From Rhodoferax sp. (lineage in GTDB: Bacteria; Pseudomonadota; Gammaproteobacteria; Burkholderiales; Burkholderiaceae_C): a DNA stretch of 63,689 nucleotides. Positions 1-8,561 of the stretch are shown in pieces. The stretch covers positions 1-63,689 of the forward strand of contig NZ_JAUYQD010000078.1 of the NCBI RefSeq assembly GCF_030697375.1, given 5' to 3'. The position numbers and the translations under genes are program-made. The stretch's first letter is position 1. Each line of letters starts with the position of its first letter. The notes under the pieces were generated by a model. It was given only the letters and a program-made list of their open reading frames with translations. It made no database searches and was not told where the DNA came from.

Positions 1-60
1 ACGCCAGGCGGCAAATTCTTCCAAGCAGCGCTCAATGCGCTGGCGGTCTGTGTCTTTCAT
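1..60 (-). CDS. IS66-type accessory protein TnpA, N-terminal fragment
   Basis: A minus-strand reading frame starts with ATG at 60 and stays open to the window edge. It gives about 20 residues, beginning MKDTDRQRIERCLEEFAAW. A GAGGA-type ribosome binding site lies just upstream. The position, 75 bp inside an IS66 terminus and reading away from it, is that of the first (accessory) gene of IS66 elements. These proteins are small and are needed with TnpB and TnpC for transposition. The Trp-containing 'AAW' segment resembles that family, but the fragment is too short for a firm call. Confidence 0.5.
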   Translation of the reverse strand, partial: MKDTDRQRIERCLEEFAAWR

Positions 61-140
61 GTGTCCATCCTCGTCGTTGAAAACAACGAGCGTGGCAAAT
101 CCGCTTCAACCTCGCAAGATGGCGCAGACCGGACGCTTAC
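1..140 (-). mobile_element. IS66-family insertion sequence, one terminus (element continues off the left edge)
   Basis: The bases at 134-140, read on the minus strand, are GTAAGCG, the conserved outer end of IS66-family elements. A short leader and the start of a small accessory gene (1-60) follow inward. Immediately outside position 140 the reading frame of a TonB receptor begins, so the element interrupts that gene. IS66 elements normally duplicate 8 bp of target; the predicted copy on this side is GAATCAAG (141-148). The other end and the transposase genes lie outside the window, so family assignment rests on the terminus and the first 20 codons of the first gene. Confidence 0.75.
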
Positions 141-1212
141 GAATCAAGTCGAGCGTGGCGGATAACTTCTCACCTTGGTAGTCGAGTGCCAAGGCTCCTA
201 CGCTGGCATTGCGCGCCTGATGGTCGATTGCTGTGCTTCCGTTGCGGTTGGAGCCATTGAAACGAACCCCGAACTCGCGCGTGGAGCCGAAGCGTCGCGC
301 GATGTCCACGTGGCCACCGAGTTGGGATTGAGCGACGTAGTCGGCACGCAGGCGCGTGAGGTCGTCGTGGGCGCGTTTGGGTACAACGTTGATCGCACCG
401 CCACCGGCTCCGTTGGGCGACATGCCATAGACCATGGCGGATGGACCCTTGAAGATCTCGATGCGCTCGGCGTAGTCGGCTGACAGGCGGTAGTTGGGGC
501 CGGCGCCGAACAGGCCGTCAAATGCCACCTCACCGATATTGTTGTCGCCCACCCCGAAGCCACGGACAAAGAATGCGTCGCTGTTGTCGCCGGCCATGCC
601 GCTGCTGCGCACCATGGGGTCCAGACGGGCAACATCGGCAATCGTCGCAGCCTGCGTGTTTTCGACCGTTTGCGAAGTGAAGGCGGTAATGGCAAACGGT
701 GCATTCATCGTATCCACGTTGCCGAGCATGCCAATTCGTCCGCCGCGCGCTTGGTGCCCGCCGGGGTAAGACCCGGACAAGGCGTGTGCGGCGGAATCCG
801 CCGATGCCGTGACGGTCACAACGGGCAGCATTGCGGCTTCTGCCGCTGGCGTCGATGGCTGCGGCTTGACCACAACTGAATGTCCGTCAACGTGCGCCTC
901 CAGTCCGCTACCCTGCAACAGCCGGGCCAGCGCTTGCGGCACCGTCAGCGAGCCATTCACCGAAACGGCCGCCTTGCCCGCGACCAGCGCCGCCGGAAAG
1001 GTCATCTGCAGATTGGCCTGCCGCGCCAGTTCGTTCAACGCCTGCCCAAGCGGCTGTGCTGGAATGTTGATGGCGATGGGCGCAGCTGTGGCAGCCGAGC
1101 CGGTTTGGGCGTACGCCATGGGTGCATAACCCGCAGCCAAGGCTACGGTGAGGGCGGCCGCCAGGGCCAGGGGGGCAGGGGTAAAGCGCTTGTTCAGCGG
1201 CAACGGTCGCAT
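141..1212 (-). pseudogene. FecA-type TonB-dependent receptor, truncated by IS66 insertion
   Basis: This is the 5' half of an outer-membrane receptor for ferric siderophore or similar iron complexes. 357 codons are intact; then the frame enters the insertion sequence, picks up 11 foreign residues and stops at 106. A signal peptide (about 1-36) is followed by an STN domain (about 45-117), the signalling module that contacts a FecR-type anti-sigma factor. The plug domain follows (about 155-285, with RGF and ERIEIFKGPSAMVYG), then only the first strands of the barrel. Full receptors of this class are about 750-820 residues, so more than half, including nearly all the barrel, is missing. The start ATG has GAGGA nearby. 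The fecR- and fecI-like genes are just upstream on the same strand. Confidence 0.9.
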
Positions 1213-1317
1213 AGGTGAGAAGTCCTCGGTCGGTGGTTGATTGCCGGGCCTGCAACTCAGATGCAGGCCCTTCCTACTGATGAAGACGCACCACCCCTGC
1301 TAAATCCGCATGTTGCG

Positions 1318-1336
1318 AATGAGAATTCTTCAAGAA
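1318..1336. promoter_or_regulatory. possible Fur box in front of the TonB receptor gene
   Basis: The sequence AATGAGAATTCTTCAAGAA lies between fecR and the receptor, about 105 bp upstream of the receptor start. Its left half (AATGAGAAT) matches the half-site of betaproteobacterial Fur boxes. The right half is degenerate, although GAATTC at the centre is palindromic. It could instead be part of a FecI-dependent promoter. Position and half-site are visible; function is inferred. Confidence 0.35.
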
Positions 1337-1347
1337 ATTTTTTAACC

Positions 1348-2577
1348 CTATCTCGCGACTACTTCCGTCACCTCGCCTCGCCGCACCAAACGCACGGGCA
1401 GCACCTGTGGCAGGGTCTCGGCAAAGTGCTGCCATTGGCGAAGGCTGTAGCTACCGCCCACGGGGAGGGTGCCCACGGTGCGGTCGCGCACTACCAGGCC
1501 GGTGCGGCCGTAGCGTTCGAACTCGGCAATCGCCTGCGCCAACGGCGTCTGGTCGAAGCTCAGGCGCCCGTCGCGCCAGGGGGCGATGGCGCCGGCCAGC
1601 ACACCGGCCACGGAGCCGAGCTGCCCCTGGGCATTGGCCACCACCTGCTGGCCAGCGGTCAGCTCCACCGAACCGCTGCCGAGGCTCCCGGCGGTGGCAG
1701 ACACCTCATTCCCGGGCTCTGCGCGGTCGACCCGCGCCACACGCACCCGGCCTTCCTCCACCGAGACCACCGTCTGGCCTGCGTCGAGGCCCGTGCCGGT
1801 GTGGCGCACCGAAAACCGGGTGCCGACCACGGTGATGCGCAGGGGCCCGGCGTAGACGTGGAACGGCCGTTGCGCATCGGAGTGGACGGCGAACATGGCT
1901 TGCCCATTCTGTAGGCGCACCTCGCGGCGGTCGTGGTACAGGCGCACCTCGGCGCGGGTGGCGGTATCGAGTTGCAGGGTGCTGCCCTTGAAGCCGGCTT
2001 GCCCTCCGGCGTCCGGCAGGCTGGTGGTCAACTGCTGGCCCCGCTCGGTGGAGAAAACATGCTCGAACACCGGCTGCTGGCGCCAGTGATCCCACCCGAG
2101 CCAGCCTCCGCCCACGATGGTGAAGGCAATGGTTGCGGCGGCGGCTTGGGGAACCAGAAGGCGCCAACCCAGCAACCATTGGCGGCGTCCCGGCTTGGCC
2201 GGCTGGCGTGCGGGCTTTTGCCAGGGCCGGGAGGGGCTCTCGGCCACGACCTGTGGCGGTGTGGCGGCGGCTTGCACCCTGTCCGGCAGGCTGGCCTTGA
2301 GCGAGACCAGATCGTCGTCCGGCAGTTGCTTCACGTCGCCAAAGGTGGCGTCCATGTCTTCCAACGCTTCAGCGTGGCGCGGGTCGGTATCCAGCCAGGC
2401 CTGTAGTTCGGCCTGGCCTTCGGCGTCCAGCCCGTTGCGCCAGCGCGCGACCCAGGTGGCGGCCTCGATGTCGCGCGGATCCTGGGCCTGGGCGAAGGTC
2501 TCGAACTCGCGTTCGTCGGCATCGAGTTCGCGCTCAGGGGCAGGCCAACGGTTGAATGGGGGCGGGGTTTGAGGCAT
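1348..2577 (-). CDS. FecR-like anti-sigma factor / iron signal transducer
   Basis: This 409-residue inner-membrane regulator would relay ligand occupancy of a TonB receptor to its ECF sigma factor. The cytoplasmic N-terminus carries the FecR N-terminal helix bundle (about residues 35-80, with AATWVARW and the WLDTDPRHAEAL stretch). One membrane segment follows at about 140-165. The periplasmic FecR domain contains the family motif VVGTRFSVR and ends in a region that would dock with the receptor's STN domain. I chose the ATG at 2577 because the coding region upstream of it in frame has no homology-like features and the N-terminal domain starts soon after. The gene lies 95 bp downstream of a fecI-like gene and 135 bp upstream of the disrupted receptor, the usual fecIRA order. 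Confidence 0.9.
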   Translation of the reverse strand: MPQTPPPFNRWPAPERELDADEREFETFAQAQDPRDIEAATWVARWRNGLDAEGQAELQAWLDTDPRHAEALEDMDATFGDVKQLPDDDLVSLKASLPDRVQAAATPPQVVAESPSRPWQKPARQPAKPGRRQWLLGWRLLVPQAAAATIAFTIVGGGWLGWDHWRQQPVFEHVFSTERGQQLTTSLPDAGGQAGFKGSTLQLDTATRAEVRLYHDRREVRLQNGQAMFAVHSDAQRPFHVYAGPLRITVVGTRFSVRHTGTGLDAGQTVVSVEEGRVRVARVDRAEPGNEVSATAGSLGSGSVELTAGQQVVANAQGQLGSVAGVLAGAIAPWRDGRLSFDQTPLAQAIAEFERYGRTGLVVRDRTVGTLPVGGSYSLRQWQHFAETLPQVLPVRLVRRGEVTEVVAR

Positions 2578-2672
2578 GGTGGGAGGCAATGGGTTGCTCT
2601 TGTCAATGTAGACGCACGAGGGTGGGTAATTCCTCACCCCTGCGCTTGCAATCCGGCAGGGGGGATTTCTGA

Positions 2673-3251
2673 TTACGTCTGCGCCTGTCTTTTGCCTTGC
2701 ACGTCTGGCTGCACCGCGTCGCCGTCGCCACGCAGTCGGCGCTCGCAAAGTTTGCAGGCCACCATGCCCCGCACCACATGTTTTTCCACCATGCTGACGG
2801 AAATGCCCATGTGCTGGGCGATTTGCGCGTGGCTGAGCTCCTCGAACACGTGCAGCACGAAGGCCTCGCGGCAGCGGGGTGGCAGCGTTTCGATGGTGGC
2901 CACGTAAGCGCGGACGATCTGTTGCGAGGCGAGGACCTCTTCGGGTTGCAGGTGCAGCGGTGCGGCCGGGTGCTGGTCTTCGGGGATGGTGTGCAGGTCG
3001 TCGTGATTGCGTACCTCGGCGCGCCGGTGCTGGTCGATGACGAGGTTGCGGGCGGTGCGGTAGAGCAGGGCGCGCATATCCAGCACGGTCTGGCCGGAAG
3101 ACTGGGCGCTCAGCACGCGGACGTAGCTTTCCTGCGCCAGGTCGGCCGCAGTGTCGCGGTCAGGGACCTGACGCCGCAAGAAATTCAGCAGTTCTCGGTG
3201 GTAACGCTCCAGCACGGCAAAACCCACATGTGGTTGAGGAAAGCCGTGCAC
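2673..3251 (-). CDS. FecI-like ECF RNA polymerase sigma factor
   Basis: This sigma-70 family factor of the extracytoplasmic-function class (192 residues) probably directs transcription of the adjacent TonB receptor gene on release by the FecR-like protein. Region 2 spans about residues 15-80 (DLAQESYVRVL, then the ALLYRTARNLVIDQHRR segment). Region 4 spans about 120-170 (LPPRCREAFVLH and the helix-turn-helix SHAQIAQHMGISVSMVEKH). The frame opens with GTG at 3251 and I see no good ribosome binding site, so the start may be a few codons off. A strong Fur-box palindrome lies 47 bp upstream, indicating iron-repressed expression. With the receptor broken by an IS, the sigma factor has lost its obvious target and input. 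Confidence 0.9.
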   Translation of the reverse strand: MHGFPQPHVGFAVLERYHRELLNFLRRQVPDRDTAADLAQESYVRVLSAQSSGQTVLDMRALLYRTARNLVIDQHRRAEVRNHDDLHTIPEDQHPAAPLHLQPEEVLASQQIVRAYVATIETLPPRCREAFVLHVFEELSHAQIAQHMGISVSMVEKHVVRGMVACKLCERRLRGDGDAVQPDVQGKRQAQT

Positions 3252-3297
3252 CGGGTGGCATGGAGACTGGCGGTGGCTGGTCTGCGGAGTACGGCTA

Positions 3298-3316
3298 AAT
3301 AAGAATAGTTCTTATT
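3298..3316. promoter_or_regulatory. Fur box upstream of the fecI-like gene
   Basis: A 19-bp palindrome, AATAAGAATAGTTCTTATT, has perfect 8-bp arms around a 3-bp centre. It matches the shape of proteobacterial Fur operators (AATGAGAAT-type half sites). It lies 47 bp upstream of the sigma-factor start, where Fur repression of fecI-type genes is expected. The palindrome is seen directly; Fur binding is inferred. Confidence 0.7.
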
Positions 3317-3410
3317 ATCGCTGAAATGATGGTCCACCGGCCACACCGGGTGCGCCGCGACGCACGGTGGCGCGGTTCCTGGGTATAGGACTTGCTTCGT
3401 CCTCAAGTGC

Positions 3411-4586
3411 CTACTTCTTGGCGCTGCCACCCATGTAGTCCGACACAGCCTTCCACTTGCCGTCCTGAATTTGCGACAGACGGGAGGCGTCGCTGCCCAG
3501 GCGCTTGGTTGGGGAGAACGTGGCTTGGGCGCTGCCAAAGATGTCCGGCGGGATCGTCAGGGTGTCCATCACCTTGATGAAGCTTTCGGTGCTCAGGTTT
3601 TTACCGGCCTTGGTGGCGGCGTTGGCAAAGGTGTTGATGATGTTGTAGCCATACACCGAGAACACGGTGGGCTCGTCGGTGAACTTGGTCTTGTACTTGT
3701 TGGCCCAGAAGCGGATGGGCTGGCTTTGCTCATCGGTGTAGGGGTTTTGCACCGTCATGGTGGCATACAGGCCGTCCATGGCCTTGCCGCCGATCTTATG
3801 GATCAGGTCGGTATAGGCCGCGCTGGAGCCCAGGAACACCGGGTTAAAGCCCAGTTTGCGGGAGGTGCCGATGGTGCCTATGGTTTCGCGGATGATGGTG
3901 CCCAGCACAATCATGTCGCAGCCGCTGGATTGCATTTTCGAGACTTGTGACGAGAAGTCGGTGGCGCCGCGCTTGAAGGAGGTTTTCTCGGCAAACTCCA
4001 TGTTCAGGGTCTTCAGGCCTTCCTCACCGCCGCGCAGCACTTCCAGGCCGAAGTCGTCGTCCTGGTAGATGGTGCACACTTTTTTAGCGCCTTTTTCTTT
4101 CACTACCTTGGGCACGGCGTTGCGCATCTGGTCAAAGTAGGTGGCGGCAAAGGAGTATTTGAGCTTGTGGAAGGGCTCGTACATTTCGCGTGCGGCGGTG
4201 ATGGGGAAGAAGTTGATCACGTTCTTCTCAAACTGCACCGGCATGGCTGCCATGTTTTGCGCCGTGCCGATGTGGCCCACCATCATGAAAATCTTGTCCT
4301 GGTTGACCAGCTTTTGCGCTGCCAGCACCGCCTTTTTTGGGTCGTAACCGGAGTCTTCCACCAGCAACTTGATCTTGCGACCGTTGATGCCGCCTTGCTC
4401 ATTGATTTCGTCCACGGCCAGTTGCATGCCCATGCGGGCTTGCTTGCCAAAGCCCGCCAGCGGCCCCGACAGATCCTGGATGGAGCCCAGGGTAATTTCA
4501 TTTTTCTCGACCCCTTGCTGCTCGGCGCAGGCGAGGGTGGCGGCAAAGGCCACGGTGGTGAGGGTGAGCACGGACTTCAGTTTCAT
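3411..4586 (-). CDS. periplasmic substrate-binding protein of a branched-chain amino acid (Liv/HAAT)-type ABC transporter (copy 1)
   Basis: This 391-residue secreted binding protein of the Peripla_BP_6 family would capture a small organic ligand and deliver it to the LivHMGF permease encoded upstream. A signal peptide occupies about residues 1-20. The mature part starts with the typical EITLGSIQDLSGPLAGFGKQ segment and has the two-lobe type I fold pattern (INEQGGINGRKI; MVGHIGTAQN; SGCDMIVLGTI). The start at 4586 is preceded by AGGAG at good spacing. It is the last gene of the operon and is strikingly similar to the gene just upstream (4697-5863), so the two look like a tandem duplication. 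The ligand cannot be read from sequence. Despite the family name it need not be an amino acid, because the operon also encodes an acyl-CoA ligase. Confidence 0.9.
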   Translation of the reverse strand: MKLKSVLTLTTVAFAATLACAEQQGVEKNEITLGSIQDLSGPLAGFGKQARMGMQLAVDEINEQGGINGRKIKLLVEDSGYDPKKAVLAAQKLVNQDKIFMMVGHIGTAQNMAAMPVQFEKNVINFFPITAAREMYEPFHKLKYSFAATYFDQMRNAVPKVVKEKGAKKVCTIYQDDDFGLEVLRGGEEGLKTLNMEFAEKTSFKRGATDFSSQVSKMQSSGCDMIVLGTIIRETIGTIGTSRKLGFNPVFLGSSAAYTDLIHKIGGKAMDGLYATMTVQNPYTDEQSQPIRFWANKYKTKFTDEPTVFSVYGYNIINTFANAATKAGKNLSTESFIKVMDTLTIPPDIFGSAQATFSPTKRLGSDASRLSQIQDGKWKAVSDYMGGSAKK

Positions 4587-4696
4587 GGACAGATCTCCTA
4601 CAAAAAAAGCGTGGTGTTGCGAATACGAAAGGGCCGCAGGCGGTGTTGCATGATGCCGCAATGCGGGCCCCTTGTCTTGTCTTTGGGGGGCTCGGG

Positions 4697-5863
4697 TCAA
4701 GGCGCTTTGTACCCACTGACCACCTTCCATCGGCCGTCTTGAATTTGCGACATGCGCGACGCATTGCTACCCAAACGTTTCGAGGGGGTGAATTTGAGCG
4801 GCGGGCCGCCAAAAATGTCACCGGGAACCCGGATGGTTTCCATGGAGCGGATGAATTTGCTGGTGGTCGGGCGTGGTCCCGCGTCACGCATGGCCTGGGC
4901 AAACACATTGAGGGTGTTGTAGCCAAACACCGACATGGCAGACGGGTCTTCGTTGAACTGGGTCTTGTATTTGCTGGCCCAAAAACGCACCGGCTGGGAC
5001 GCGTCGTCCACATAAGGAATCTGTGCGGTCATGGTGGCGTACATGCCCTCCACCAGTTTGTCGCCCAATTTGGGAATCAACTCGGAGTAAGAGGCGCTGG
5101 AGCCCAGAAACACCGGGCTGTAGCCGCTTTTACGGGCTTCCCCGATGACGCCCACCGTCTCGCGGATGATGGTGCCCAGCACCACCAACTCGCACCCGGC
5201 GGCCCTCATGCGTGCAACCTGGGACGAAAAATCCGTGGCCCCGCGCTTGAAGGTGGCGGTCTCGGCTAGGGCCAGGTTCCACATCTTCAGCCCGTCCTGG
5301 GCGCCGCGCAGCACTTCCAGGCCAAATTCATCGTCCTGGTAAATGGCGCAGGTCTTGGCCGCGCCCTTTTGCTTGACCAGCAGGGGCAGGCCATCGAGCA
5401 TTTGCTCGTAGTAGGTGGGGTTGACCGAAAACTTGAGCCGGTGAAAGGGTTCGTACATTTCACGGGCGGCGGTGAGGGGGAAGAAATTGATGACCTCACG
5501 CTCAAACTGGATGGGCATGGCGGCCAGGTTTTGCGCGGTGCCGATGTGGCCCACCATCATGAAAATTTTGTCCTGGCTGACCAGTTTTTGGGCCGCCAGC
5601 ACGGCCTTTTTGGGGTCGTAGCCGGAGTCTTCCACCTGCAGCTTGATCTTGCGGCCGTGGAGGCCCCCTTGTTCGTTGATTTCGGCAATGGCCATTTGCA
5701 TGCCATTGCGGGCCTGCTTGCCATAGCCGGACAAGGGGCCTGACAGGTCCTGGATGGTGCCCAGCAGGATTTCATTGCTGCTGATGCCCTGCTGCACTTG
5801 TGCGGCGGCCAGGGTGCTGAGGGTGGAGAGACAGGCCCAAGCCAGTAAACGGAAAAATTGCAT
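4697..5863 (-). CDS. periplasmic substrate-binding protein of a Liv/HAAT-type ABC transporter (copy 2)
   Basis: This 388-residue paralogue of the neighbouring binding protein keeps the same landmark segments: EILLGTIQDLSGPLSGYGKQ, INEQGGLHGRKIKL, MMVGHIGTAQNLAAMP, FGLEVLRGAQDGLK and VVLGTIIRETVG. A hydrophobic signal peptide of about 20 residues ends near AAAQ. It lies 39 bp downstream of the acyl-CoA ligase and 110 bp upstream of copy 1, on the same strand. Two binding proteins feeding one permease usually means widened or split ligand range. The differences in the second lobe could reflect that, but this is inference. Confidence 0.9.
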   Translation of the reverse strand: MQFFRLLAWACLSTLSTLAAAQVQQGISSNEILLGTIQDLSGPLSGYGKQARNGMQMAIAEINEQGGLHGRKIKLQVEDSGYDPKKAVLAAQKLVSQDKIFMMVGHIGTAQNLAAMPIQFEREVINFFPLTAAREMYEPFHRLKFSVNPTYYEQMLDGLPLLVKQKGAAKTCAIYQDDEFGLEVLRGAQDGLKMWNLALAETATFKRGATDFSSQVARMRAAGCELVVLGTIIRETVGVIGEARKSGYSPVFLGSSASYSELIPKLGDKLVEGMYATMTAQIPYVDDASQPVRFWASKYKTQFNEDPSAMSVFGYNTLNVFAQAMRDAGPRPTTSKFIRSMETIRVPGDIFGGPPLKFTPSKRLGSNASRMSQIQDGRWKVVSGYKAP

Positions 5864-5902
5864 TGTTCTTATCGGTTATCGGTGTGGAGTGGAGACGGGG
5901 GA

Positions 5903-7759
5903 TTAGCGGTACATGGCCTCAATCTGGGCCGCGTATTTGTGTTCCACCAGCTTGCGTTTGAGCTTCATGGTGGGGGTGAGTTCTTCGTCTTCGGCGGTCA
6001 GCTGGTTTTCCAGCAGGAAGAACTTCTTGATCTGCTCCACCCGGGCAAACTTTTGGTTCACCCGTTCCAGTTCAGCCTGGATCAGCGCCTGCACTTCGGC
6101 CGCACGCGTCAAGCTTGCATAGTTGCTGAAGGGCACATCTTGATCTTGCGCATACTTCTCCACGTTTTCCTGGTCGATCATGATGATCACGGTCAGGTAG
6201 GGCCGCTTGTCGCCAATCACCACGGCGTCGGTGATGTAGGGCGAGAACTTCAGGTCGTTCTCCAGCTCGCTGGGGGTGACGTTTTTGCCGCCCGCCGTGA
6301 TGATGATGTCCTTCATGCGGTCGGTGATGCGGAAGAAGCCGTCGCCGTCCACTACGCCCACGTCGCCGGTGTGCAGCCAGCCGTCGGCATCCATGGTTTC
6401 AGCGGTTTTTTCGGGCAGGTTCATGTAACCCGCAAACACGTTTTTGCCCCGCACCAAAATCTCCCCCGAGGCGGGGTCCAGCCGCACTTCATTGAAGCTG
6501 GCCGCCGGGCCGATGGAGCCGGGTTTCATGCGGCTGGCTGGCACACCGGTGGACGCGCCGCAGGTTTCGGTCATGCCCCAGACCTCCAGCATGGGCAGGC
6601 CCAGCGCCAGGTACCAGCGCACCAGGTCGGGTGAAATGGGGGCCGCGCCGGTCACCAAAAAACGCGCGCGGTGGATGCCGATGAGCTTGCGCACATTGTT
6701 CAGGCACAGCCACTGCGCCAGCGTGAACTGCACCTTGAGCCAGGTGCCCACGGGCTGCCCGGCCAAGACCCGGTCGGCAATGGACGTGCCCACCCCGATG
6801 CCCCAGCCATAGGCCGCCTGCTGGATGGCGCCCGCCTCTTTGAGCGAGATCATCACGCCGGAGTAAAACTTCTCCCACACCCGGGGCACGGCCGTGAACA
6901 CGGTGGGCGCGATCTCGCGCACATTCTCGGGAATGGTCTCGGGGTTCTCGACAAAGTTGAGTTTGGCCCCGGTGTACAGCGCAAAATATTCACCGCCCAT
7001 GCGCTCGGCGATGTGGCACAGGGGCAAGAAACACATGCGTTCGTCGTGTTCGTCCTGCGCCACCAGCGTGTTGTAGCCGCGCACGGTAAACACCAGGCCC
7101 TGGTGCAGGTGCATGGCCCCTTTGGGTTTGCCGGTGGTGCCCGAGGTGTAGACCAAAATCGCCAGGTCTTCCGGCTTGCAGGCGGCCACGCGCTGCTGGA
7201 GTTCCTGGGGGTGCTGGGCCAGGTGGCTGCGCCCCAGGGTGCGCAGGGCGTCCAGGCTGATGACACCGGGGTCATCCAGGTCGCGCAGGCCTTCCATGTC
7301 GAACACCACGATCTTGCGCAGCAGGGGCAATTGGTCACGCACCTCCAAGGCCTTGTCCAGTTGTTCGTCGTCTTCGACAAACAGGAAGGTGGTGCGGGAG
7401 TCTTCACACAGGTACTGCACCTGGGTCGGGGCGTCGGTGGGGTAGATGCCATTGGACACACCGCCTGCGGATAACACCGCCAAATCGGCCCACACCCATT
7501 CCACGACGGTGTTGGCCAGGATGGAGGTGCATTCGCCTTTGGCAAAGCCCAGGGCCATCAGCCCGCCGGCAATTTCGCGTACCGCGTCGGCGGTTTGGTT
7601 CCAGGTCCAGCTGCGCCACAGGCCCAGGTGTTTTTGGCGCATCCAGACGTTCGGCCCGCGTTTTTCAACGGCGTTCCAGAACATCGCCGGAATGGTTTCG
7701 CCCGCCATGACGATGGCGTTGTTGGGCTGGATGTTTTGAAGATCCCAGAGTTTTGACAT
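5903..7759 (-). CDS. AMP-forming acyl-CoA ligase (long-chain or aryl/acyl acid)
   Basis: This 618-residue adenylating enzyme of the ANL superfamily would activate a carboxylic acid to its CoA thioester with ATP. The phosphate-binding loop YTSGTTGKPKGAM is at about residues 180-195. The WGMTETCG stretch, the hinge GWLHTGDVG and the C-terminal motif DRMKDIIITAGGKNVTPSE with its catalytic-loop lysine region are all present. The overall shape resembles bacterial long-chain acyl-CoA synthetases of the FadD15 type. The ATG at 7759 has GGAGAT in front and lies 5 bp after livF. Its position inside a Liv-type transporter operon suggests that the imported substrate is a carboxylic acid trapped as its CoA ester; the exact acid is unknown. 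Confidence 0.9.
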   Translation of the reverse strand: MSKLWDLQNIQPNNAIVMAGETIPAMFWNAVEKRGPNVWMRQKHLGLWRSWTWNQTADAVREIAGGLMALGFAKGECTSILANTVVEWVWADLAVLSAGGVSNGIYPTDAPTQVQYLCEDSRTTFLFVEDDEQLDKALEVRDQLPLLRKIVVFDMEGLRDLDDPGVISLDALRTLGRSHLAQHPQELQQRVAACKPEDLAILVYTSGTTGKPKGAMHLHQGLVFTVRGYNTLVAQDEHDERMCFLPLCHIAERMGGEYFALYTGAKLNFVENPETIPENVREIAPTVFTAVPRVWEKFYSGVMISLKEAGAIQQAAYGWGIGVGTSIADRVLAGQPVGTWLKVQFTLAQWLCLNNVRKLIGIHRARFLVTGAAPISPDLVRWYLALGLPMLEVWGMTETCGASTGVPASRMKPGSIGPAASFNEVRLDPASGEILVRGKNVFAGYMNLPEKTAETMDADGWLHTGDVGVVDGDGFFRITDRMKDIIITAGGKNVTPSELENDLKFSPYITDAVVIGDKRPYLTVIIMIDQENVEKYAQDQDVPFSNYASLTRAAEVQALIQAELERVNQKFARVEQIKKFFLLENQLTAEDEELTPTMKLKRKLVEHKYAAQIEAMYR

Positions 7760-7763
7760 CGCT

Positions 7764-8561
7764 TTATCTCCAGGTCTTTTTCTTTTTCCAGCGGCGTTCA
7801 CCGCGCACGCCGTCTTCCTTCATGCCGAGGTAGAACTCCTTGATGTCGTCCTTCTCGCGCAAGTGGGCGCAGGTGTCTTCCATGACGATGCGGCCGTTCT
7901 CCAGCACGTAGCCGTAGTCCGAGGCATTGAGCGCCATGTTGGCGTTTTGCTCCACCAGCAAAATGGTGGTGCCACGCTCGCGGTTGATGCGCACCACAAT
8001 CTCAAAGATTTCTTTGGTGAGTTTGGGTGAAAGGCCCAGGCTGGGTTCGTCCAGCAAAATCAGATCGGGGTTGGCCATGAGAGCCCGGGAGATGGCCAGC
8101 ATCTGCTGCTGCCCGCCCGAGAGCAGGCCCGCATCTTGGGCGGCACGTTCGCGCAGAATGGGAAAGTAGCCATACACCGCCTCCATGTCACGCGCCACGC
8201 CGTCTTTGTCGCTGCGGGTGTAGGCGCCCATCAGCAGGTTGTCGTGCACGCTGAGCAGGGGGAACACTTCGCGGCCCTCGGGCACATGGCTCAGGCCCTG
8301 CTGCACGATCACGGCGGGGTCTTTGGCGGTGATGTCCTGGCCCTTGAACTCGATCGATCCCTTGCGCGGGTCGATGATGCCGGAGATGGTTTTGAGAATG
8401 GTGGTTTTGCCCGCGCCGTTGGAGCCCAGCACGGTGGCAATTTCGCCCCGGCGCACCTGCAAGCTCACGCCGCGAATGGCCTTGATGGGGCCGTAGGCGC
8501 TCTCCACATTGAGCAGCTTGAGCACGGGCAGGTCGCTGATGGGCGGCGGCAGGGTGCTCAT
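7764..8561 (-). CDS. livF: Liv-type ABC transporter ATPase LivF
   Basis: One of the two cytoplasmic ATPases that power the LivH/LivM permease (265 residues). Walker A is GSNGAGKTT (about 45-55), the signature is LSGGQQQMLAISRAL, and Walker B is LILLDEPSLGLSP, the LivF form. The start overlaps the end of livG by 4 nt (ATGA), so the two are translationally coupled. The last ~20 residues are rich in Lys, Arg and Trp and look like a lineage-specific tail. The substrate is set by the binding proteins, not by this subunit. Confidence 0.93.
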   Translation of the reverse strand: MSTLPPPISDLPVLKLLNVESAYGPIKAIRGVSLQVRRGEIATVLGSNGAGKTTILKTISGIIDPRKGSIEFKGQDITAKDPAVIVQQGLSHVPEGREVFPLLSVHDNLLMGAYTRSDKDGVARDMEAVYGYFPILRERAAQDAGLLSGGQQQMLAISRALMANPDLILLDEPSLGLSPKLTKEIFEIVVRINRERGTTILLVEQNANMALNASDYGYVLENGRIVMEDTCAHLREKDDIKEFYLGMKEDGVRGERRWKKKKTWR

